Shown: positions 8,852 to 17,583 of the stretch, one piece after another
Layout: the number at the start of each line of letters is the position of its first letter
How positions within the stretch are numbered: the first letter of the stretch is position 1
Assembly: GCF_009177065.1 (NCBI RefSeq)
Contig: NZ_WEZF01000006.1
Coordinates: 245,674 to 309,673, forward strand
Length of the DNA: 64,000 nucleotides
Direction of reading: 5' to 3'
DNA from: Tautonia marina
Lineage (GTDB): Bacteria; Planctomycetota; Planctomycetia; Isosphaerales; Isosphaeraceae
The notes under the pieces: generated by a model
Told to the model about the DNA's origin: nothing
Databases searched by the model: none
What the model saw: the letters and a program-made list of their open reading frames with translations, nothing else
Position numbers and translations under genes: made by a program

Positions 8852-9706
8852 TCACTCAGCGCCGCGAGCAATCGGGACACCAACGAGATTCCCCCATTCG
8901 GTCCAGGAACCGTCGTAATTGCGAACCTTGGGATAACCCAGCAAGTAGGTCAGCACGAACCAGGTCAGGCTCGATCGTTCGCCGATCCGGCAGTAGGCGA
9001 CGACCTCATCGGCCGAGTTGAGGCCGCACTCCTGTTCGAAGATCCCCTTCAGTTCGTCGGCTGACTTGAAGGTGCCATCCTCGTTCACCGCCCGAGACCA
9101 GGGAACGCTCTTGGCAGTAGGAATATGGCCGGCCCGGAGCGATCCTTCCTGAGGATAGTCGGGCATGTGCAAGAGTTCTCCGGTGTATTCCCCCGGGCTT
9201 CGCACGTCGATCAGCTTCTTGCCGGCCTTGAGATGGGCCAGCACCTCGTCTCGGAAGATCCGAATCGTCGAGGGGTCGCTCCCCTTGACCGAGTAGTTGG
9301 TTCGGGGGTAACTGGGGGTCTCCTTGCTGAGGGGACGCTTCTGGTCGATCCAGAGTTTCCGGCCGCCGTTCATGATCCGGCAATCATCGTGTCCAAATAG
9401 CTTGAAAGCCCAGAAGGCGTAGCAGGCCCACCAGTTCGATTTGTCGCCGTAGAAGACAACCGTGGTGTCGTTAGCGATGCCGCTCCGGGCGCAGATGTCC
9501 GCGAATTTCTCGGCGGTGATGTAGTCTCGGATCAACTGATCCTGGAGATCCCCTTGCCAGTCGATCTTGACCGCACCGGGCACATGGCCCATGTCGTACA
9601 GCAAGACGTCTTCATCACTCTCGACAATCCGGACCTTGGGATTGTCGCGGTTTTGCTCGACCCAGTCGGCGGAAACGAGGACTTCGGGGTGGGCGTAATC
9701 GGCCAT
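8852..9706 (-). CDS. Two-domain sulfurtransferase (rhodanese)
   Basis: A 284-residue thiosulfate/mercaptopyruvate sulfurtransferase with two rhodanese modules. The second module carries the active site [15 protein letters not shown], with the persulfide cysteine followed by the CRxGERS loop typical of thiosulfate sulfurtransferases; the first module is the inactive structural copy ([20 protein letters not shown]). I start at the ATG at 9706 ([12 protein letters not shown]), since the 9 residues upstream do not match family starts. It lies inside the suf gene group between sufD and sufE, which suggests that it feeds or shuttles sulfane sulfur for cluster assembly; that link is inference from position. 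Confidence 0.92.
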   Translation of the reverse strand: MADYAHPEVLVSADWVEQNRDNPKVRIVESDEDVLLYDMGHVPGAVKIDWQGDLQDQLIRDYITAEKFADICARSGIANDTTVVFYGDKSNWWACYAFWAFKLFGHDDCRIMNGGRKLWIDQKRPLSKETPSYPRTNYSVKGSDPSTIRIFRDEVLAHLKAGKKLIDVRSPGEYTGELLHMPDYPQEGSLRAGHIPTAKSVPWSRAVNEDGTFKSADELKGIFEQECGLNSADEVVAYCRIGERSSLTWFVLTYLLGYPKVRNYDGSWTEWGNLVGVPIARGAE

Positions 9707-9823
9707 GGTTGGGGGGTTCCTGAATGCACTCACAAGGGATTCGAACTCCGCTGACGGCGCGACCGCCCGCGGATCGCAGGATGAAGGGGAGCGACGGGTG
9801 ATGACGAGCGGAGCCTCTCTCGC

Positions 9824-11194
9824 TCAGGAGCTTGCCGTTTCGGTCAGGCTCAGCGAGGACGTGCTGCCGTGTCCGAGCTTCTGAGCCACCGCATTGGCCA
9901 GGGTGTCTCGGACGGGTTCCACGCTGATCCGGTCGTAGACGTTGGCGAAGAAGCCCTCGACGATCAATCGAGTGGCCGTGGCGCGGTCGATCCCTCGGGC
10001 CTGAGCGTAAAAGACCATGTCAGGATCGACGGGACCGGCGGTCGCCCCGTGGGTGCAGCGGACCTCGTTGGCCTCGATTTCCAGGCCGGGAATCGAGTCG
10101 GCGCGGGCGTCTTCGTCGAGGACGAGGTTGTCGTTCTTCTGGTAGGCGTCGGTATGTTGCGCGTCGGGTTCAACCTTGATCATTCCTCGCCAGACGAGGC
10201 GTGATTTGTCCTTCAGGCCACCCTTGTAGAGCAGGTCGCTGGTGGTGTTCGGGGCGATGTGATCCTGGCGGGTGATGTACGTCAGGTTCTGCCGTCCCGA
10301 GGTGAACATGACGCCGTTGACCTGGGCCCTGGCCTTTTCACCCACCAGGGCCACATCCTGATTGACTTTCGCCACCCGGCCGCCAAGGCCGCCGACGGTC
10401 CATTGCAGGGCGGCATCGGCACCGACGAGGGCCCGCTCTCGGCTCAAATGCCAGGTTGCGTCGTCCCAGTTCTGAAGGTTCACGAATCGGAGCCTCGAAC
10501 CGCGCCGGAGGATCAGTTCGACGCCGCCGACATGCAGGCCGGGTTCCTTCCCTCGGTTTGCTCCGGCCGTCTCCTGAACGAGGGTTGCCTCGGCCCCTTC
10601 ATCGAGCAGGACCAAGGTATGATTCAGGTCCGTGGTCCCCTCGGGAGACAGGCCGATGAGGTGGAACAACGGCACCTCGACCTTGATCCCCTTCGGCACA
10701 TACAGCAAGACGCCGCCGGTCCAGAAGGCCGCATGCAGCGCGGCGAAGGCGTCGGCGTCGGCCTGATACGCCTCGGTCATGAGGTGGTCACGGAGCAAGT
10801 CGGGATGCTCCTTGATCGCGGTCGCAAGATCAAGGAAGACCGCTCCACCGAGTTTTGTGGGGTCGGCCTGCCGAGTGGGAGACCCATCGACCTGCGCGAT
10901 TCCAGTTCCATAGAGGGAATCGAGGCCGGAAGCGATCGGCTCAAGCGCCTTCCGGGCCGCCTCGGAGGGCTCACGATGGGACGGGGGAGCAAACCGATCG
11001 AGCTTGAGCGGGCGGATGTCGGTTCGCCGCCATTCCTCATCGCGAAGCGTCGGGAGCGGCGTGACCTTGAACCGGTCGAACGCCGATCGGCGGCGATCGA
11101 GTAACCAGCTCGGCTCGTCGCGGGAGTCGAGGAAGGAGGTGAAGGTTGCGTCGGTGAAGCCGCCGGCGGCTGGGGTCGTGGTGGCGCTGCTCAT
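9824..11194 (-). CDS. sufD: SufD, Fe-S scaffold complex subunit
   Basis: SufD pairs with SufB and the ATPase SufC in the SufBC2D scaffold that builds Fe-S clusters. The protein has 456 residues from the ATG at 11194. It shows the right-handed beta-helix core, the YVPKGIKVEVPLFHL strand, and the C-terminal RCTHGATAGPVD box whose histidine is essential in SufD proteins. It lacks the long SufB N-terminal region, and its position after sufB supports the assignment. Thirty-two in-frame residues upstream of the chosen start look non-coding. Confidence 0.95.
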   Translation of the reverse strand: MSSATTTPAAGGFTDATFTSFLDSRDEPSWLLDRRRSAFDRFKVTPLPTLRDEEWRRTDIRPLKLDRFAPPSHREPSEAARKALEPIASGLDSLYGTGIAQVDGSPTRQADPTKLGGAVFLDLATAIKEHPDLLRDHLMTEAYQADADAFAALHAAFWTGGVLLYVPKGIKVEVPLFHLIGLSPEGTTDLNHTLVLLDEGAEATLVQETAGANRGKEPGLHVGGVELILRRGSRLRFVNLQNWDDATWHLSRERALVGADAALQWTVGGLGGRVAKVNQDVALVGEKARAQVNGVMFTSGRQNLTYITRQDHIAPNTTSDLLYKGGLKDKSRLVWRGMIKVEPDAQHTDAYQKNDNLVLDEDARADSIPGLEIEANEVRCTHGATAGPVDPDMVFYAQARGIDRATATRLIVEGFFANVYDRISVEPVRDTLANAVAQKLGHGSTSSLSLTETASS

Positions 11195-11406
11195 CGCATT
11201 TGGTCTTGATGTCTTGGGTCGCAGACGGACAGGTTCGATCGGCACGCCGGGTGGGGTTTGATCGGCGCAGAAAGGCCAGAAGTTCCGCAAACAACGATCC
11301 GATCGGAAGCACGATTCCGACCGGGGGCGAGGAGATCATCGCAGAAGACGCCCATCGAGTCCCGGCTCGGGTTCGAGCCGAGACCGATGGGCGGGTGAAG
11401 CTCCGA

Positions 11407-12822
11407 TCAGCCGACCGAGCCTTCCATCTGAAGCTGGATCAGCTTGTTCATCTCGACGGCGTATTCCATCGGCAGCTCCTTGACCAGGGGCTCGATGAAG
11501 CCGGAGACAATCAAGGTGCTGGCCTCGGCCTCCGAGAGACCTCGGCTCATCAGGTAAAACAGCTGTTCCTCGCCGATCTTCGAAACACTGGCCTCGTGGC
11601 CGAGCTTGACGTCATCTTCCTCGATCTCGATGTACGGGTAGGTGTCCGATCGGCTGATCGGGTCGAGGATCAGGGCATCGCAAACGACGTTCGACTTCGA
11701 GCCCTTGGCCCCGTCCATCACCTTCAGGAGGCCTCGGTAGCTCGACCGGCCACCGTTCTTCGAGATCGACTTGGAGATGATTCGGCTGGAGGTGTAAGGG
11801 GCCTCGTGAACGACCTTGCCGCCGGCATCCTGGTGTTGCCCCTTGCCGGCGAAGGCGATCGAGAGGATCTCGCCGCGGGCCCCCTTGCCGCGCATGTGGA
11901 CGGCGGGGTACTTCATGGTCAGGCGGCTGCCGAGGTTGCCGTCGACCCACTCCATCAGGGCGTCCTCATGGGCGACCGCACGCTTGGTCACGAGGTTGTA
12001 GATGTTGTTTGCCCAGTTCTGGATGGTCGTGTAGCGGCAGCGGCCACCCTTCTTGACGATGATCTCGACGACGGCCGAGTGCAGGCTTTCGGTCGTGTAC
12101 ATCGGGGCGGTACAGCCTTCGACATAATGGACCTGAGCCCCCTCCTCAACGATGATCAAGGTCCGCTCGAACTGGCCCATGTTCTCGGCGTTGATCCGGA
12201 AGTAGGCCTGGAGCGGGATATCTACCTTCACCCCGGCGGGGATGTACACGAATGAGCCGCCCGACCAGACGGCGGTGTTCAGGGCGGCGAACTTGTTGTC
12301 GTCGTGCGGGATGATCGTGCCGAAGTACTCGCGCACCAGGTCCGGATACTCGCGGACGGCCGAGTCGGTATCGGTGAAGATCACGCCGAGCTTCTGAAGG
12401 TCCTCGCGGAGGCTGTGGTAGACGACCTCTGATTCATACTGAGCGCCGACGCCCGCGAGAAACTTCTTCTCGGCTTCGGGAATGCCGAGCTTGTCGAAGG
12501 TTCGCTTGATGTCGGCCGGCACGTCGTCCCACGACTTGCCTTGCCGGTCGGCGGCCCTCATGTAGTAGTAAATGTCGTTGTAGTCGAGTTCCGAAAGGAC
12601 GCCGCCCCAGTTCGGGGTCGGCTTCTGCCAGAAGACCTCAAGCGCCTTCAGGCGGATCTGCCGCATCCAGTCAGGCTCTCCCTTCATCTCGGAGATCTGG
12701 TTGACGACCTCCGCGGACAGGCCTTTCTGGCTCTTGAAGTTGTAGTTGGCGTCCGAGTCTCGGAAACCATACTTGTACTCTTCGTTGATGCCCTTGACCT
12801 GGGCGTTGAGGTCGGTTGCCAT
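11407..12822 (-). CDS. sufB: SufB, Fe-S scaffold complex subunit
   Basis: SufB is the main scaffold of the SUF system; clusters form at its interface with SufD. The 471-residue protein matches the usual length and has the family signatures [59 protein letters not shown], the catalytic cysteine in [12 protein letters not shown], and [19 protein letters not shown]. Nothing is missing. It lies 99 bp after sufC and 212 bp before sufD on the minus strand. Confidence 0.97.
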   Translation of the reverse strand: MATDLNAQVKGINEEYKYGFRDSDANYNFKSQKGLSAEVVNQISEMKGEPDWMRQIRLKALEVFWQKPTPNWGGVLSELDYNDIYYYMRAADRQGKSWDDVPADIKRTFDKLGIPEAEKKFLAGVGAQYESEVVYHSLREDLQKLGVIFTDTDSAVREYPDLVREYFGTIIPHDDNKFAALNTAVWSGGSFVYIPAGVKVDIPLQAYFRINAENMGQFERTLIIVEEGAQVHYVEGCTAPMYTTESLHSAVVEIIVKKGGRCRYTTIQNWANNIYNLVTKRAVAHEDALMEWVDGNLGSRLTMKYPAVHMRGKGARGEILSIAFAGKGQHQDAGGKVVHEAPYTSSRIISKSISKNGGRSSYRGLLKVMDGAKGSKSNVVCDALILDPISRSDTYPYIEIEEDDVKLGHEASVSKIGEEQLFYLMSRGLSEAEASTLIVSGFIEPLVKELPMEYAVEMNKLIQLQMEGSVG

Positions 12823-12921
12823 GCGGAATTCTCCACCTTCGGGCGGTGAGCGGGGACGAAGCGAGAGACCGAGATCAGAGGAATCGCGATGTTTGAGAGG
12901 AGAGCGTCGGACCGGTAATTC

Positions 12922-13755
12922 TCAGAAGGCCGAGGAGGACGTCAGGCCGGCACGCTCTTCCAACTCGTCCTCGTCCTTGGCGGCCTCGGGATACTTGGCT
13001 CGGACCCAGTCGTATCCTTCCCGTTCCAGTTGATCGACCAGTTCAGGTCCACCGTTCTCGACGATTCGCCCTCCGAACAAAATATGCACAAATTGCGGTT
13101 TGATGTAGGTGAGGATGCGCTGATAGTGGGTGATCACCAGGACACCGGTTCCCTGGCGTTCGGCCACGCGGTTCACGCCTTCCGAGACGATGCGGACGGC
13201 GTCGATATCGAGTCCGCTGTCCGTCTCGTCGAGAATGGCGAAGGAGGGCTGAAGCATGGCGAGCTGAAGGACTTCGGCTCGCTTCTTTTCCCCGCCAGAG
13301 AACCCTTCGTTGAGGTAGCGACGAGCAAACTCGGGGTCCATGCCGAGTTCGTTCATCACGCTGCGAAGGTCCTTGCGGAACTCCCGCATCGGGATCAGTT
13401 CCTCCCCTTCCTTGCGGTCGGGGTTGCGAACGTTGGACACGGCGTGCCGGAGGAAGTTGGCAACGGTGACACCGGGGATGGAGGTCGGGTACTGAAAGGC
13501 GAGGAACAGCCCTGCTTTGGCCCGTTCATCGGCCTCCATCTCCAGCAGATCGACACCGTTGATCGTGGCCGATCCTTCGAGGATCTCGTAGTTCGGGTGC
13601 CCCATCAGGGCGTAGCTCAGGGTGCTCTTGCCCGAACCGTTGGGACCCATCAAGGCGTGGACTTCTCCTTGTCGGAGGGTCAAATCGACCCCCTTGAGGA
13701 TTTCCTTGCCTTCGACGGCGACACGAAGGTTCTTGATCTCCAGGACTTTGCTCAT
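12922..13755 (-). CDS. sufC: SufC, Fe-S assembly ATPase
   Basis: SufC is the ABC-type ATPase that drives conformational change of SufB-SufD. The 277-residue protein has Walker A GPNGSGKSTLSYALMG, the signature FSGGEKKRAEVLQLAML, and Walker B FAILDETDSGLDIDAV, all typical of SufC. The start is the ATG at 13755 (MSKVLEIKNLRVAVEG). The last about 25 residues (KDEDELEERAGLTSSSAF) are an acidic tail. The gene is 118 bp downstream of sufR, consistent with co-transcription. Confidence 0.96.
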   Translation of the reverse strand: MSKVLEIKNLRVAVEGKEILKGVDLTLRQGEVHALMGPNGSGKSTLSYALMGHPNYEILEGSATINGVDLLEMEADERAKAGLFLAFQYPTSIPGVTVANFLRHAVSNVRNPDRKEGEELIPMREFRKDLRSVMNELGMDPEFARRYLNEGFSGGEKKRAEVLQLAMLQPSFAILDETDSGLDIDAVRIVSEGVNRVAERQGTGVLVITHYQRILTYIKPQFVHILFGGRIVENGGPELVDQLEREGYDWVRAKYPEAAKDEDELEERAGLTSSSAF

Positions 13756-13873
13756 CGTTCGGTGGCCTCGGTGGCTCTCGTCGCGGGTGCCGCCGGTCGG
13801 CGCGTGGTCCGACCGGCATTCAGGTCCATTGGTTTCGGGCAATCGGGCCAGACATGAGTGACCGGCGGTAAGG

Positions 13874-14557
13874 TCAGCTTGCCTGGGCCCGGGAGGGGTC
13901 GGAGGTTGGGGAGGGCTTGGCTTCGAAATCGCACGACCGGTGCCCATCGAGGCGGCACTGGCTCAGGCGAAGCCCCTGACCAAGCACCTTTTCAAACATC
14001 TTGCGTTCCAGGGCGCAGATGTCGCGGTCGGCCTCGGCCAACTCGAAGTAAGGGCAAGAGTGAAGCTCGAGGACCGGCATTGCATCGCCTCGCTGGGCGA
14101 CCTCGGTTTCGACCCCCCGGCCGTGCAAGACGGTTCCGAGTTGTTCGAGCCGCTCTTGCCAGCCGCGGCCACGGACCTCGTTCCGATACAGATCGGCCAG
14201 GCGATCGGTGATCCGGGCGAATAGGATACGCCTGAGTTTCCGATCCTCGACATTGCGCATCAGCTCTTCCCAGAGCGCGACGGCAAGATCCGCATAGTTC
14301 TGACCAAGCCGACGGTGCGCCTCGACACTTGCCTGATACACGTGCCGGGGCCGCCCCCTGCCAACATGCTCTGCCCGACGCTCGACCAGCCCGGCGCCGC
14401 AGAGCCGAATCAGCCGATTGCGGACGGCGGTCGCCGTGACTCCCAGCTCCGTGGCCATCTCGGCGACCGTCAGCGGACCCCGTCGCCGGATCAAATCCAG
14501 CAACGGACGGTCGGAACTGTCCGGGTCAAATCCGTGGCGGTCGAACTGGGTGGTCAT
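13874..14557 (-). CDS. sufR: SufR-type Fe-S sensing transcriptional regulator
   Basis: SufR proteins are winged-helix regulators of the suf operon that hold an Fe-S cluster. The 227-residue protein has an N-terminal winged HTH (PLLDLIRRRGPLTVAEMA to AGLVERRAEHVGRGRPRH) and a C-terminal domain with four cysteines: ELHSCPYFELAEADRDIC, then LSQC and HRSC. The first two are 12 residues apart, as in known SufR proteins. GGAGG lies 9 nt before the ATG at 14557. It heads the suf gene group, and a candidate operator lies 76 bp upstream, which suggests autoregulation and control of the whole group. Confidence 0.9.
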   Translation of the reverse strand: MTTQFDRHGFDPDSSDRPLLDLIRRRGPLTVAEMATELGVTATAVRNRLIRLCGAGLVERRAEHVGRGRPRHVYQASVEAHRRLGQNYADLAVALWEELMRNVEDRKLRRILFARITDRLADLYRNEVRGRGWQERLEQLGTVLHGRGVETEVAQRGDAMPVLELHSCPYFELAEADRDICALERKMFEKVLGQGLRLSQCRLDGHRSCDFEAKPSPTSDPSRAQAS

Positions 14558-15083
14558 GGTCAAAGCCCTCCCCCTTCAATCATCATGCGGCTCATTCTAA
14601 ACCGACCCCGGCGAGTCGTCCACGGATTATTCGATTTTTCCACAAAAAATAGTGTGAAAAATCCCCGGGCGGTCGGTCAGGAAATTGGGCGTTGCATGGA
14701 TTGAGCGTAGTGTCACGAGAATCGCCGACCGGCGTTTAATCAGGAAAGCGGAGGGGTATGGCGTGCTTCCACGAGAGGGGGTACGATCGATTCGGGAAAC
14801 ATCCATGACGAAAATGGGAAACCAGGATATGGATGGAACGCCCGTATCTTTATAGAACTCAATGACTGATTCATCCCTGACGCGATCCTGATCCAGAGCC
14901 GGACGTCATCGACGGGCGATGGCGTGGGTGAAGCGAGGTGGCTTGCACCGGAGACGGTGACGCTCCTGGCCTCTTGACAACCATCGACGGTTTTCTAATT
15001 TAAACCAACTTAGGCCGCGGTTCGGCTGCCGTGCCGGCCCCGAGCGGCGATGCTTCGGGAGGTCCCCCGCCGGGGTTCTGATT
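14558..15083. other. Divergent regulatory region of suf and the next regulator
   Basis: About 526 bp, relatively AT-rich around 14620-14670. It holds the candidate SufR operator and must contain the suf promoter and that of the plus-strand repressor-like gene. No coding frame with a ribosome binding site is visible. Confidence 0.5.
14633..14663. promoter_or_regulatory. Candidate SufR operator (inverted repeat)
   Basis: Left arm GATTTTTCCACA (14633-14644) and right arm TGTGAAAAATC (14653-14663) are reverse complements except for one extra C on the left. The CACA-N8-TGTG core recalls the ACACT-N5-TGTGA type operators described for actinobacterial SufR. It sits 76 bp upstream of the sufR start. 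Binding is inference. Confidence 0.5.
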
Positions 15084-15878
15084 GTGGCACGAAAGAAGAC
15101 CTCGCATACCCGCCTGAAACTCAAGACGGTGATCTCTCACCGATTGAAAGAGGTTCGCCAGGAGCTCTTCGGAGAACATGGCGGGCCTGAACTTGCGAGG
15201 CGGCTGAACCTGCCGGCCCGCACCTGGTACAACTACGAAACCGGTGTCACGGTTCCGGCCGAGGTCCTGCTTGCCTTTATTGATCAGACGGGAGTCAACC
15301 CGGTCTGGCTCCTCTCGGGCGAAGGGCCTCGCTATCGTCGAGGCTTGGAAGATCAGGTCCTTTCCGACCTGACCCCACAGGAGTTGATTCGTCGGGGCCT
15401 GGAGAAGCTCGAAGAGCGCGATCCGGACGCGCTCGCCGTCGACCACGACAATGCCGAGCAGACCGAGGAGTTTGTGACCGTCGGCGTGGTCAATTCCGAA
15501 GACCTCGCCGGTGATGTGAGCCCGCTGCGGGCGATTGATTCGATTCTTGTGTATCACGGCTGGTTGAAGCATCCGAAATCCACCGTCGCGCTTCGGGTCG
15601 AGGACGACGCGATGCACCCGATCCTCCCGATCGGCTCGATGGTTGCGGTCGACTGCGCGATCCGAAGTGCCGAGGAGCTTCAGGGCCGCATCGTTGCGGC
15701 TCGGGTAGAAGGTCGGGCCGTGATTCGATGGCTCGAACTCAGTGGCCGGCACCTGATCCTTCGGCCGAACCGATCGAGTCCTGATACGCCCACCGTGGCC
15801 ATTGAACCCGCGGCGGTGGGGCAGGGTTCGGGGCCCATCCTTGGTCAGGTGGTCTGGTCCTGGAGTCGGTTTAGCTGA
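15084..15878 (+). CDS. Repressor-like regulator: HTH plus S24-like domain with lost catalytic residues
   Basis: A 264-residue protein beginning at GTG. Residues about 25-75 form a Cro/CI-type HTH (GGPELARRLNLPARTWYNYE) with NPVWLLSGEG, typical of phage-type repressors. Residues 160-250 look like a peptidase S24/LexA-like fold (VALRVEDDAMHPILPIGSMV, GRIVAARVEGRAVIRWLEL). In S24 proteins the first box is usually SM and the later box contains a Lys; here the positions read AM and RW, so the Ser-Lys dyad is missing and self-cleavage should not occur. It lies between suf and a sigma-54 activator-like gene. Its targets are unknown. Confidence 0.8.
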   Translation: MARKKTSHTRLKLKTVISHRLKEVRQELFGEHGGPELARRLNLPARTWYNYETGVTVPAEVLLAFIDQTGVNPVWLLSGEGPRYRRGLEDQVLSDLTPQELIRRGLEKLEERDPDALAVDHDNAEQTEEFVTVGVVNSEDLAGDVSPLRAIDSILVYHGWLKHPKSTVALRVEDDAMHPILPIGSMVAVDCAIRSAEELQGRIVAARVEGRAVIRWLELSGRHLILRPNRSSPDTPTVAIEPAAVGQGSGPILGQVVWSWSRFS

Positions 15879-16003
15879 GCTTCCTCGGTCGATTTCTGAA
15901 ATCGAGCGCGGTTGGTGCTTGCATCGGATGCGTCCGCGCACGATCCTGATCGCAGCTTGCGATCTCGCCGGCAGGCGTGGGCCTCGGGCGGCGACGCCCC
16001 TCT

Positions 16004-17461
16004 ATGTCGGCGGTGCACATCCTCTCGTTCGTGCCGGCCATCATGGCAGCAGTCCGATCCTCGGGCCCAAGACGCCCGGAGACATTGTTGCAGCTTTCCG
16101 GAGAGCCGGTCTTTTTCCTCGGGCCGACCGGGCGCTTTCTCTACGTCAATCCTGCGTGGGAAGAGTTGACCGGAATTCCTGCCTCAGCGGTCCTCGGCCG
16201 TCCCGACGAATCGGCGGGCCAGGACCAGCCTCATTCCGAGTCGCTTGACTGTTTTCATCCCCCCGTTGAGGCGATTGATGGAGTCGCCGTTTCGACGCTC
16301 GGGCGGATTCAGCGACTTGGTGGTCCTCGGGAATGGCGGCGGCTCGAATTCTGGCCGCATCACGACCGAGACGGACGAGTGCTGTTCATCCTCGGCCTGG
16401 TCCGGTCGATGGACGAGGCATCGCTCGCTCCCGAATCTCCCGGGGCTCGACTGCGTGCGGAACTCTGGAAGATCCGCGAGGCGTTCGAGCAGCGACTGGG
16501 AACGGATGCCCTGATTGGTTTCGGCCCGGCCCATCGTCGCCTGACGGTCCAGATCGAGGCGGCCGCCGTGGCGAAAGTGCCGGTCCTCATTGTCGGCCCC
16601 CCCGGTTCGGGCAAGCGTCAGGTGGCCTGGACGATCCACTGTCGGGCCGGGCGATCGGATGCGCCGTTTGTGGTGATCGACTGTGCGGCCCTTCCCGCCG
16701 AGGTGCTCGATCGGGAGCTTTTTGGTCCTCCCGGGACCCGATCGGAAGGTCCACCTCGTCTCAAGCTCGAGCATGGAAGCCTGGTCTTGAGGGACATCCT
16801 GGAACTCCCGAGAGATCTTCAGGCCCGCCTCGGCGAGGCCCTGACCCATCCCGACGCGCTCCAGGTACGGGTTCTTGCCCTGACACACGGTGATCCGGAG
16901 GCTGCACTGCAGGATGACCGGCTCCGGTCTGACCTCTACTTTGCGCTTTCGACCCTGGTAATCCGGCTTCTGCCCCTTCAAGAACGGCTGGAGGAGATCC
17001 CGGTTCTGGCTCAGCACTTTCTCGACCGCGCGAACCGCCGAACCGGCCTTCGGCGGCTCGGCTTCCGACCCGAGGCGATCGAGACGCTGGTTCGGTACGA
17101 TTGGCCCGGCAATCTCAGCGAGTTGGCTCGGGTCGTCGACTTCGCCCACCAACGGGCGGACACCGAGACAATTGGCCTCGAACATTTACCTCCGGAGATT
17201 CAGGGGCATCTCGGGAGCGCTTACCTGCCTCCCGCGATCGCCCAGGAGCAATTTCCGCTCGACGCGATGCTCGAACGGCTTGAACGCCGTCTGATCGAGC
17301 AGGCCCTGCGATCGGCTCGGGGAAACAAGTCGCTGGCAGCCAAGATGTTGCACATTTCCCGGACACGATTGCATCGCCGTGTCCAGGAACTCGGCTTGGC
17401 AGGGGAGTCGGAGGACGAAGGGAGCCCTCCCGTCTCTCGGAACGATTCCGACCGCGACTAA
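16004..17461 (+). CDS. PAS - AAA+ - Fis-type regulator, degenerate sigma-54 activator
   Basis: About 485 residues. An N-terminal PAS domain (SGEPVFFLGPTGRFLYVNPA) is followed by an AAA+ domain of the sigma-54 activator type and a Fis-like C-terminal HTH (SARGNKSLAAKMLHISRTRL). Walker A is present (VGPPGSGKRQ). The sigma-54 contact loop GAFTGA is absent: after ELFG the chain reads PPGTRSEGPP. Walker B, usually LFLDE, reads LVLRDI, so the acidic pair is lost. It should therefore neither hydrolyse ATP normally nor remodel sigma-54 polymerase; it may act as a simple DNA-binding regulator. The ATG at 16004 is a cautious start; a GTG at 15977 is possible. Confidence 0.8.
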   Translation: MSAVHILSFVPAIMAAVRSSGPRRPETLLQLSGEPVFFLGPTGRFLYVNPAWEELTGIPASAVLGRPDESAGQDQPHSESLDCFHPPVEAIDGVAVSTLGRIQRLGGPREWRRLEFWPHHDRDGRVLFILGLVRSMDEASLAPESPGARLRAELWKIREAFEQRLGTDALIGFGPAHRRLTVQIEAAAVAKVPVLIVGPPGSGKRQVAWTIHCRAGRSDAPFVVIDCAALPAEVLDRELFGPPGTRSEGPPRLKLEHGSLVLRDILELPRDLQARLGEALTHPDALQVRVLALTHGDPEAALQDDRLRSDLYFALSTLVIRLLPLQERLEEIPVLAQHFLDRANRRTGLRRLGFRPEAIETLVRYDWPGNLSELARVVDFAHQRADTETIGLEHLPPEIQGHLGSAYLPPAIAQEQFPLDAMLERLERRLIEQALRSARGNKSLAAKMLHISRTRLHRRVQELGLAGESEDEGSPPVSRNDSDRD

Positions 17462-17583
17462 TCGGCGGATCGGGCTGGAGAAGTGCCTCGCCTGGGGTTC
17501 ACCCCTCGGCGGTCCTCTGCTAGCCTGCGGCGAGGGCCAAAGGGATTGGCCCGCGACCGATGCATGGAGGCGAGCGTCGCGCA

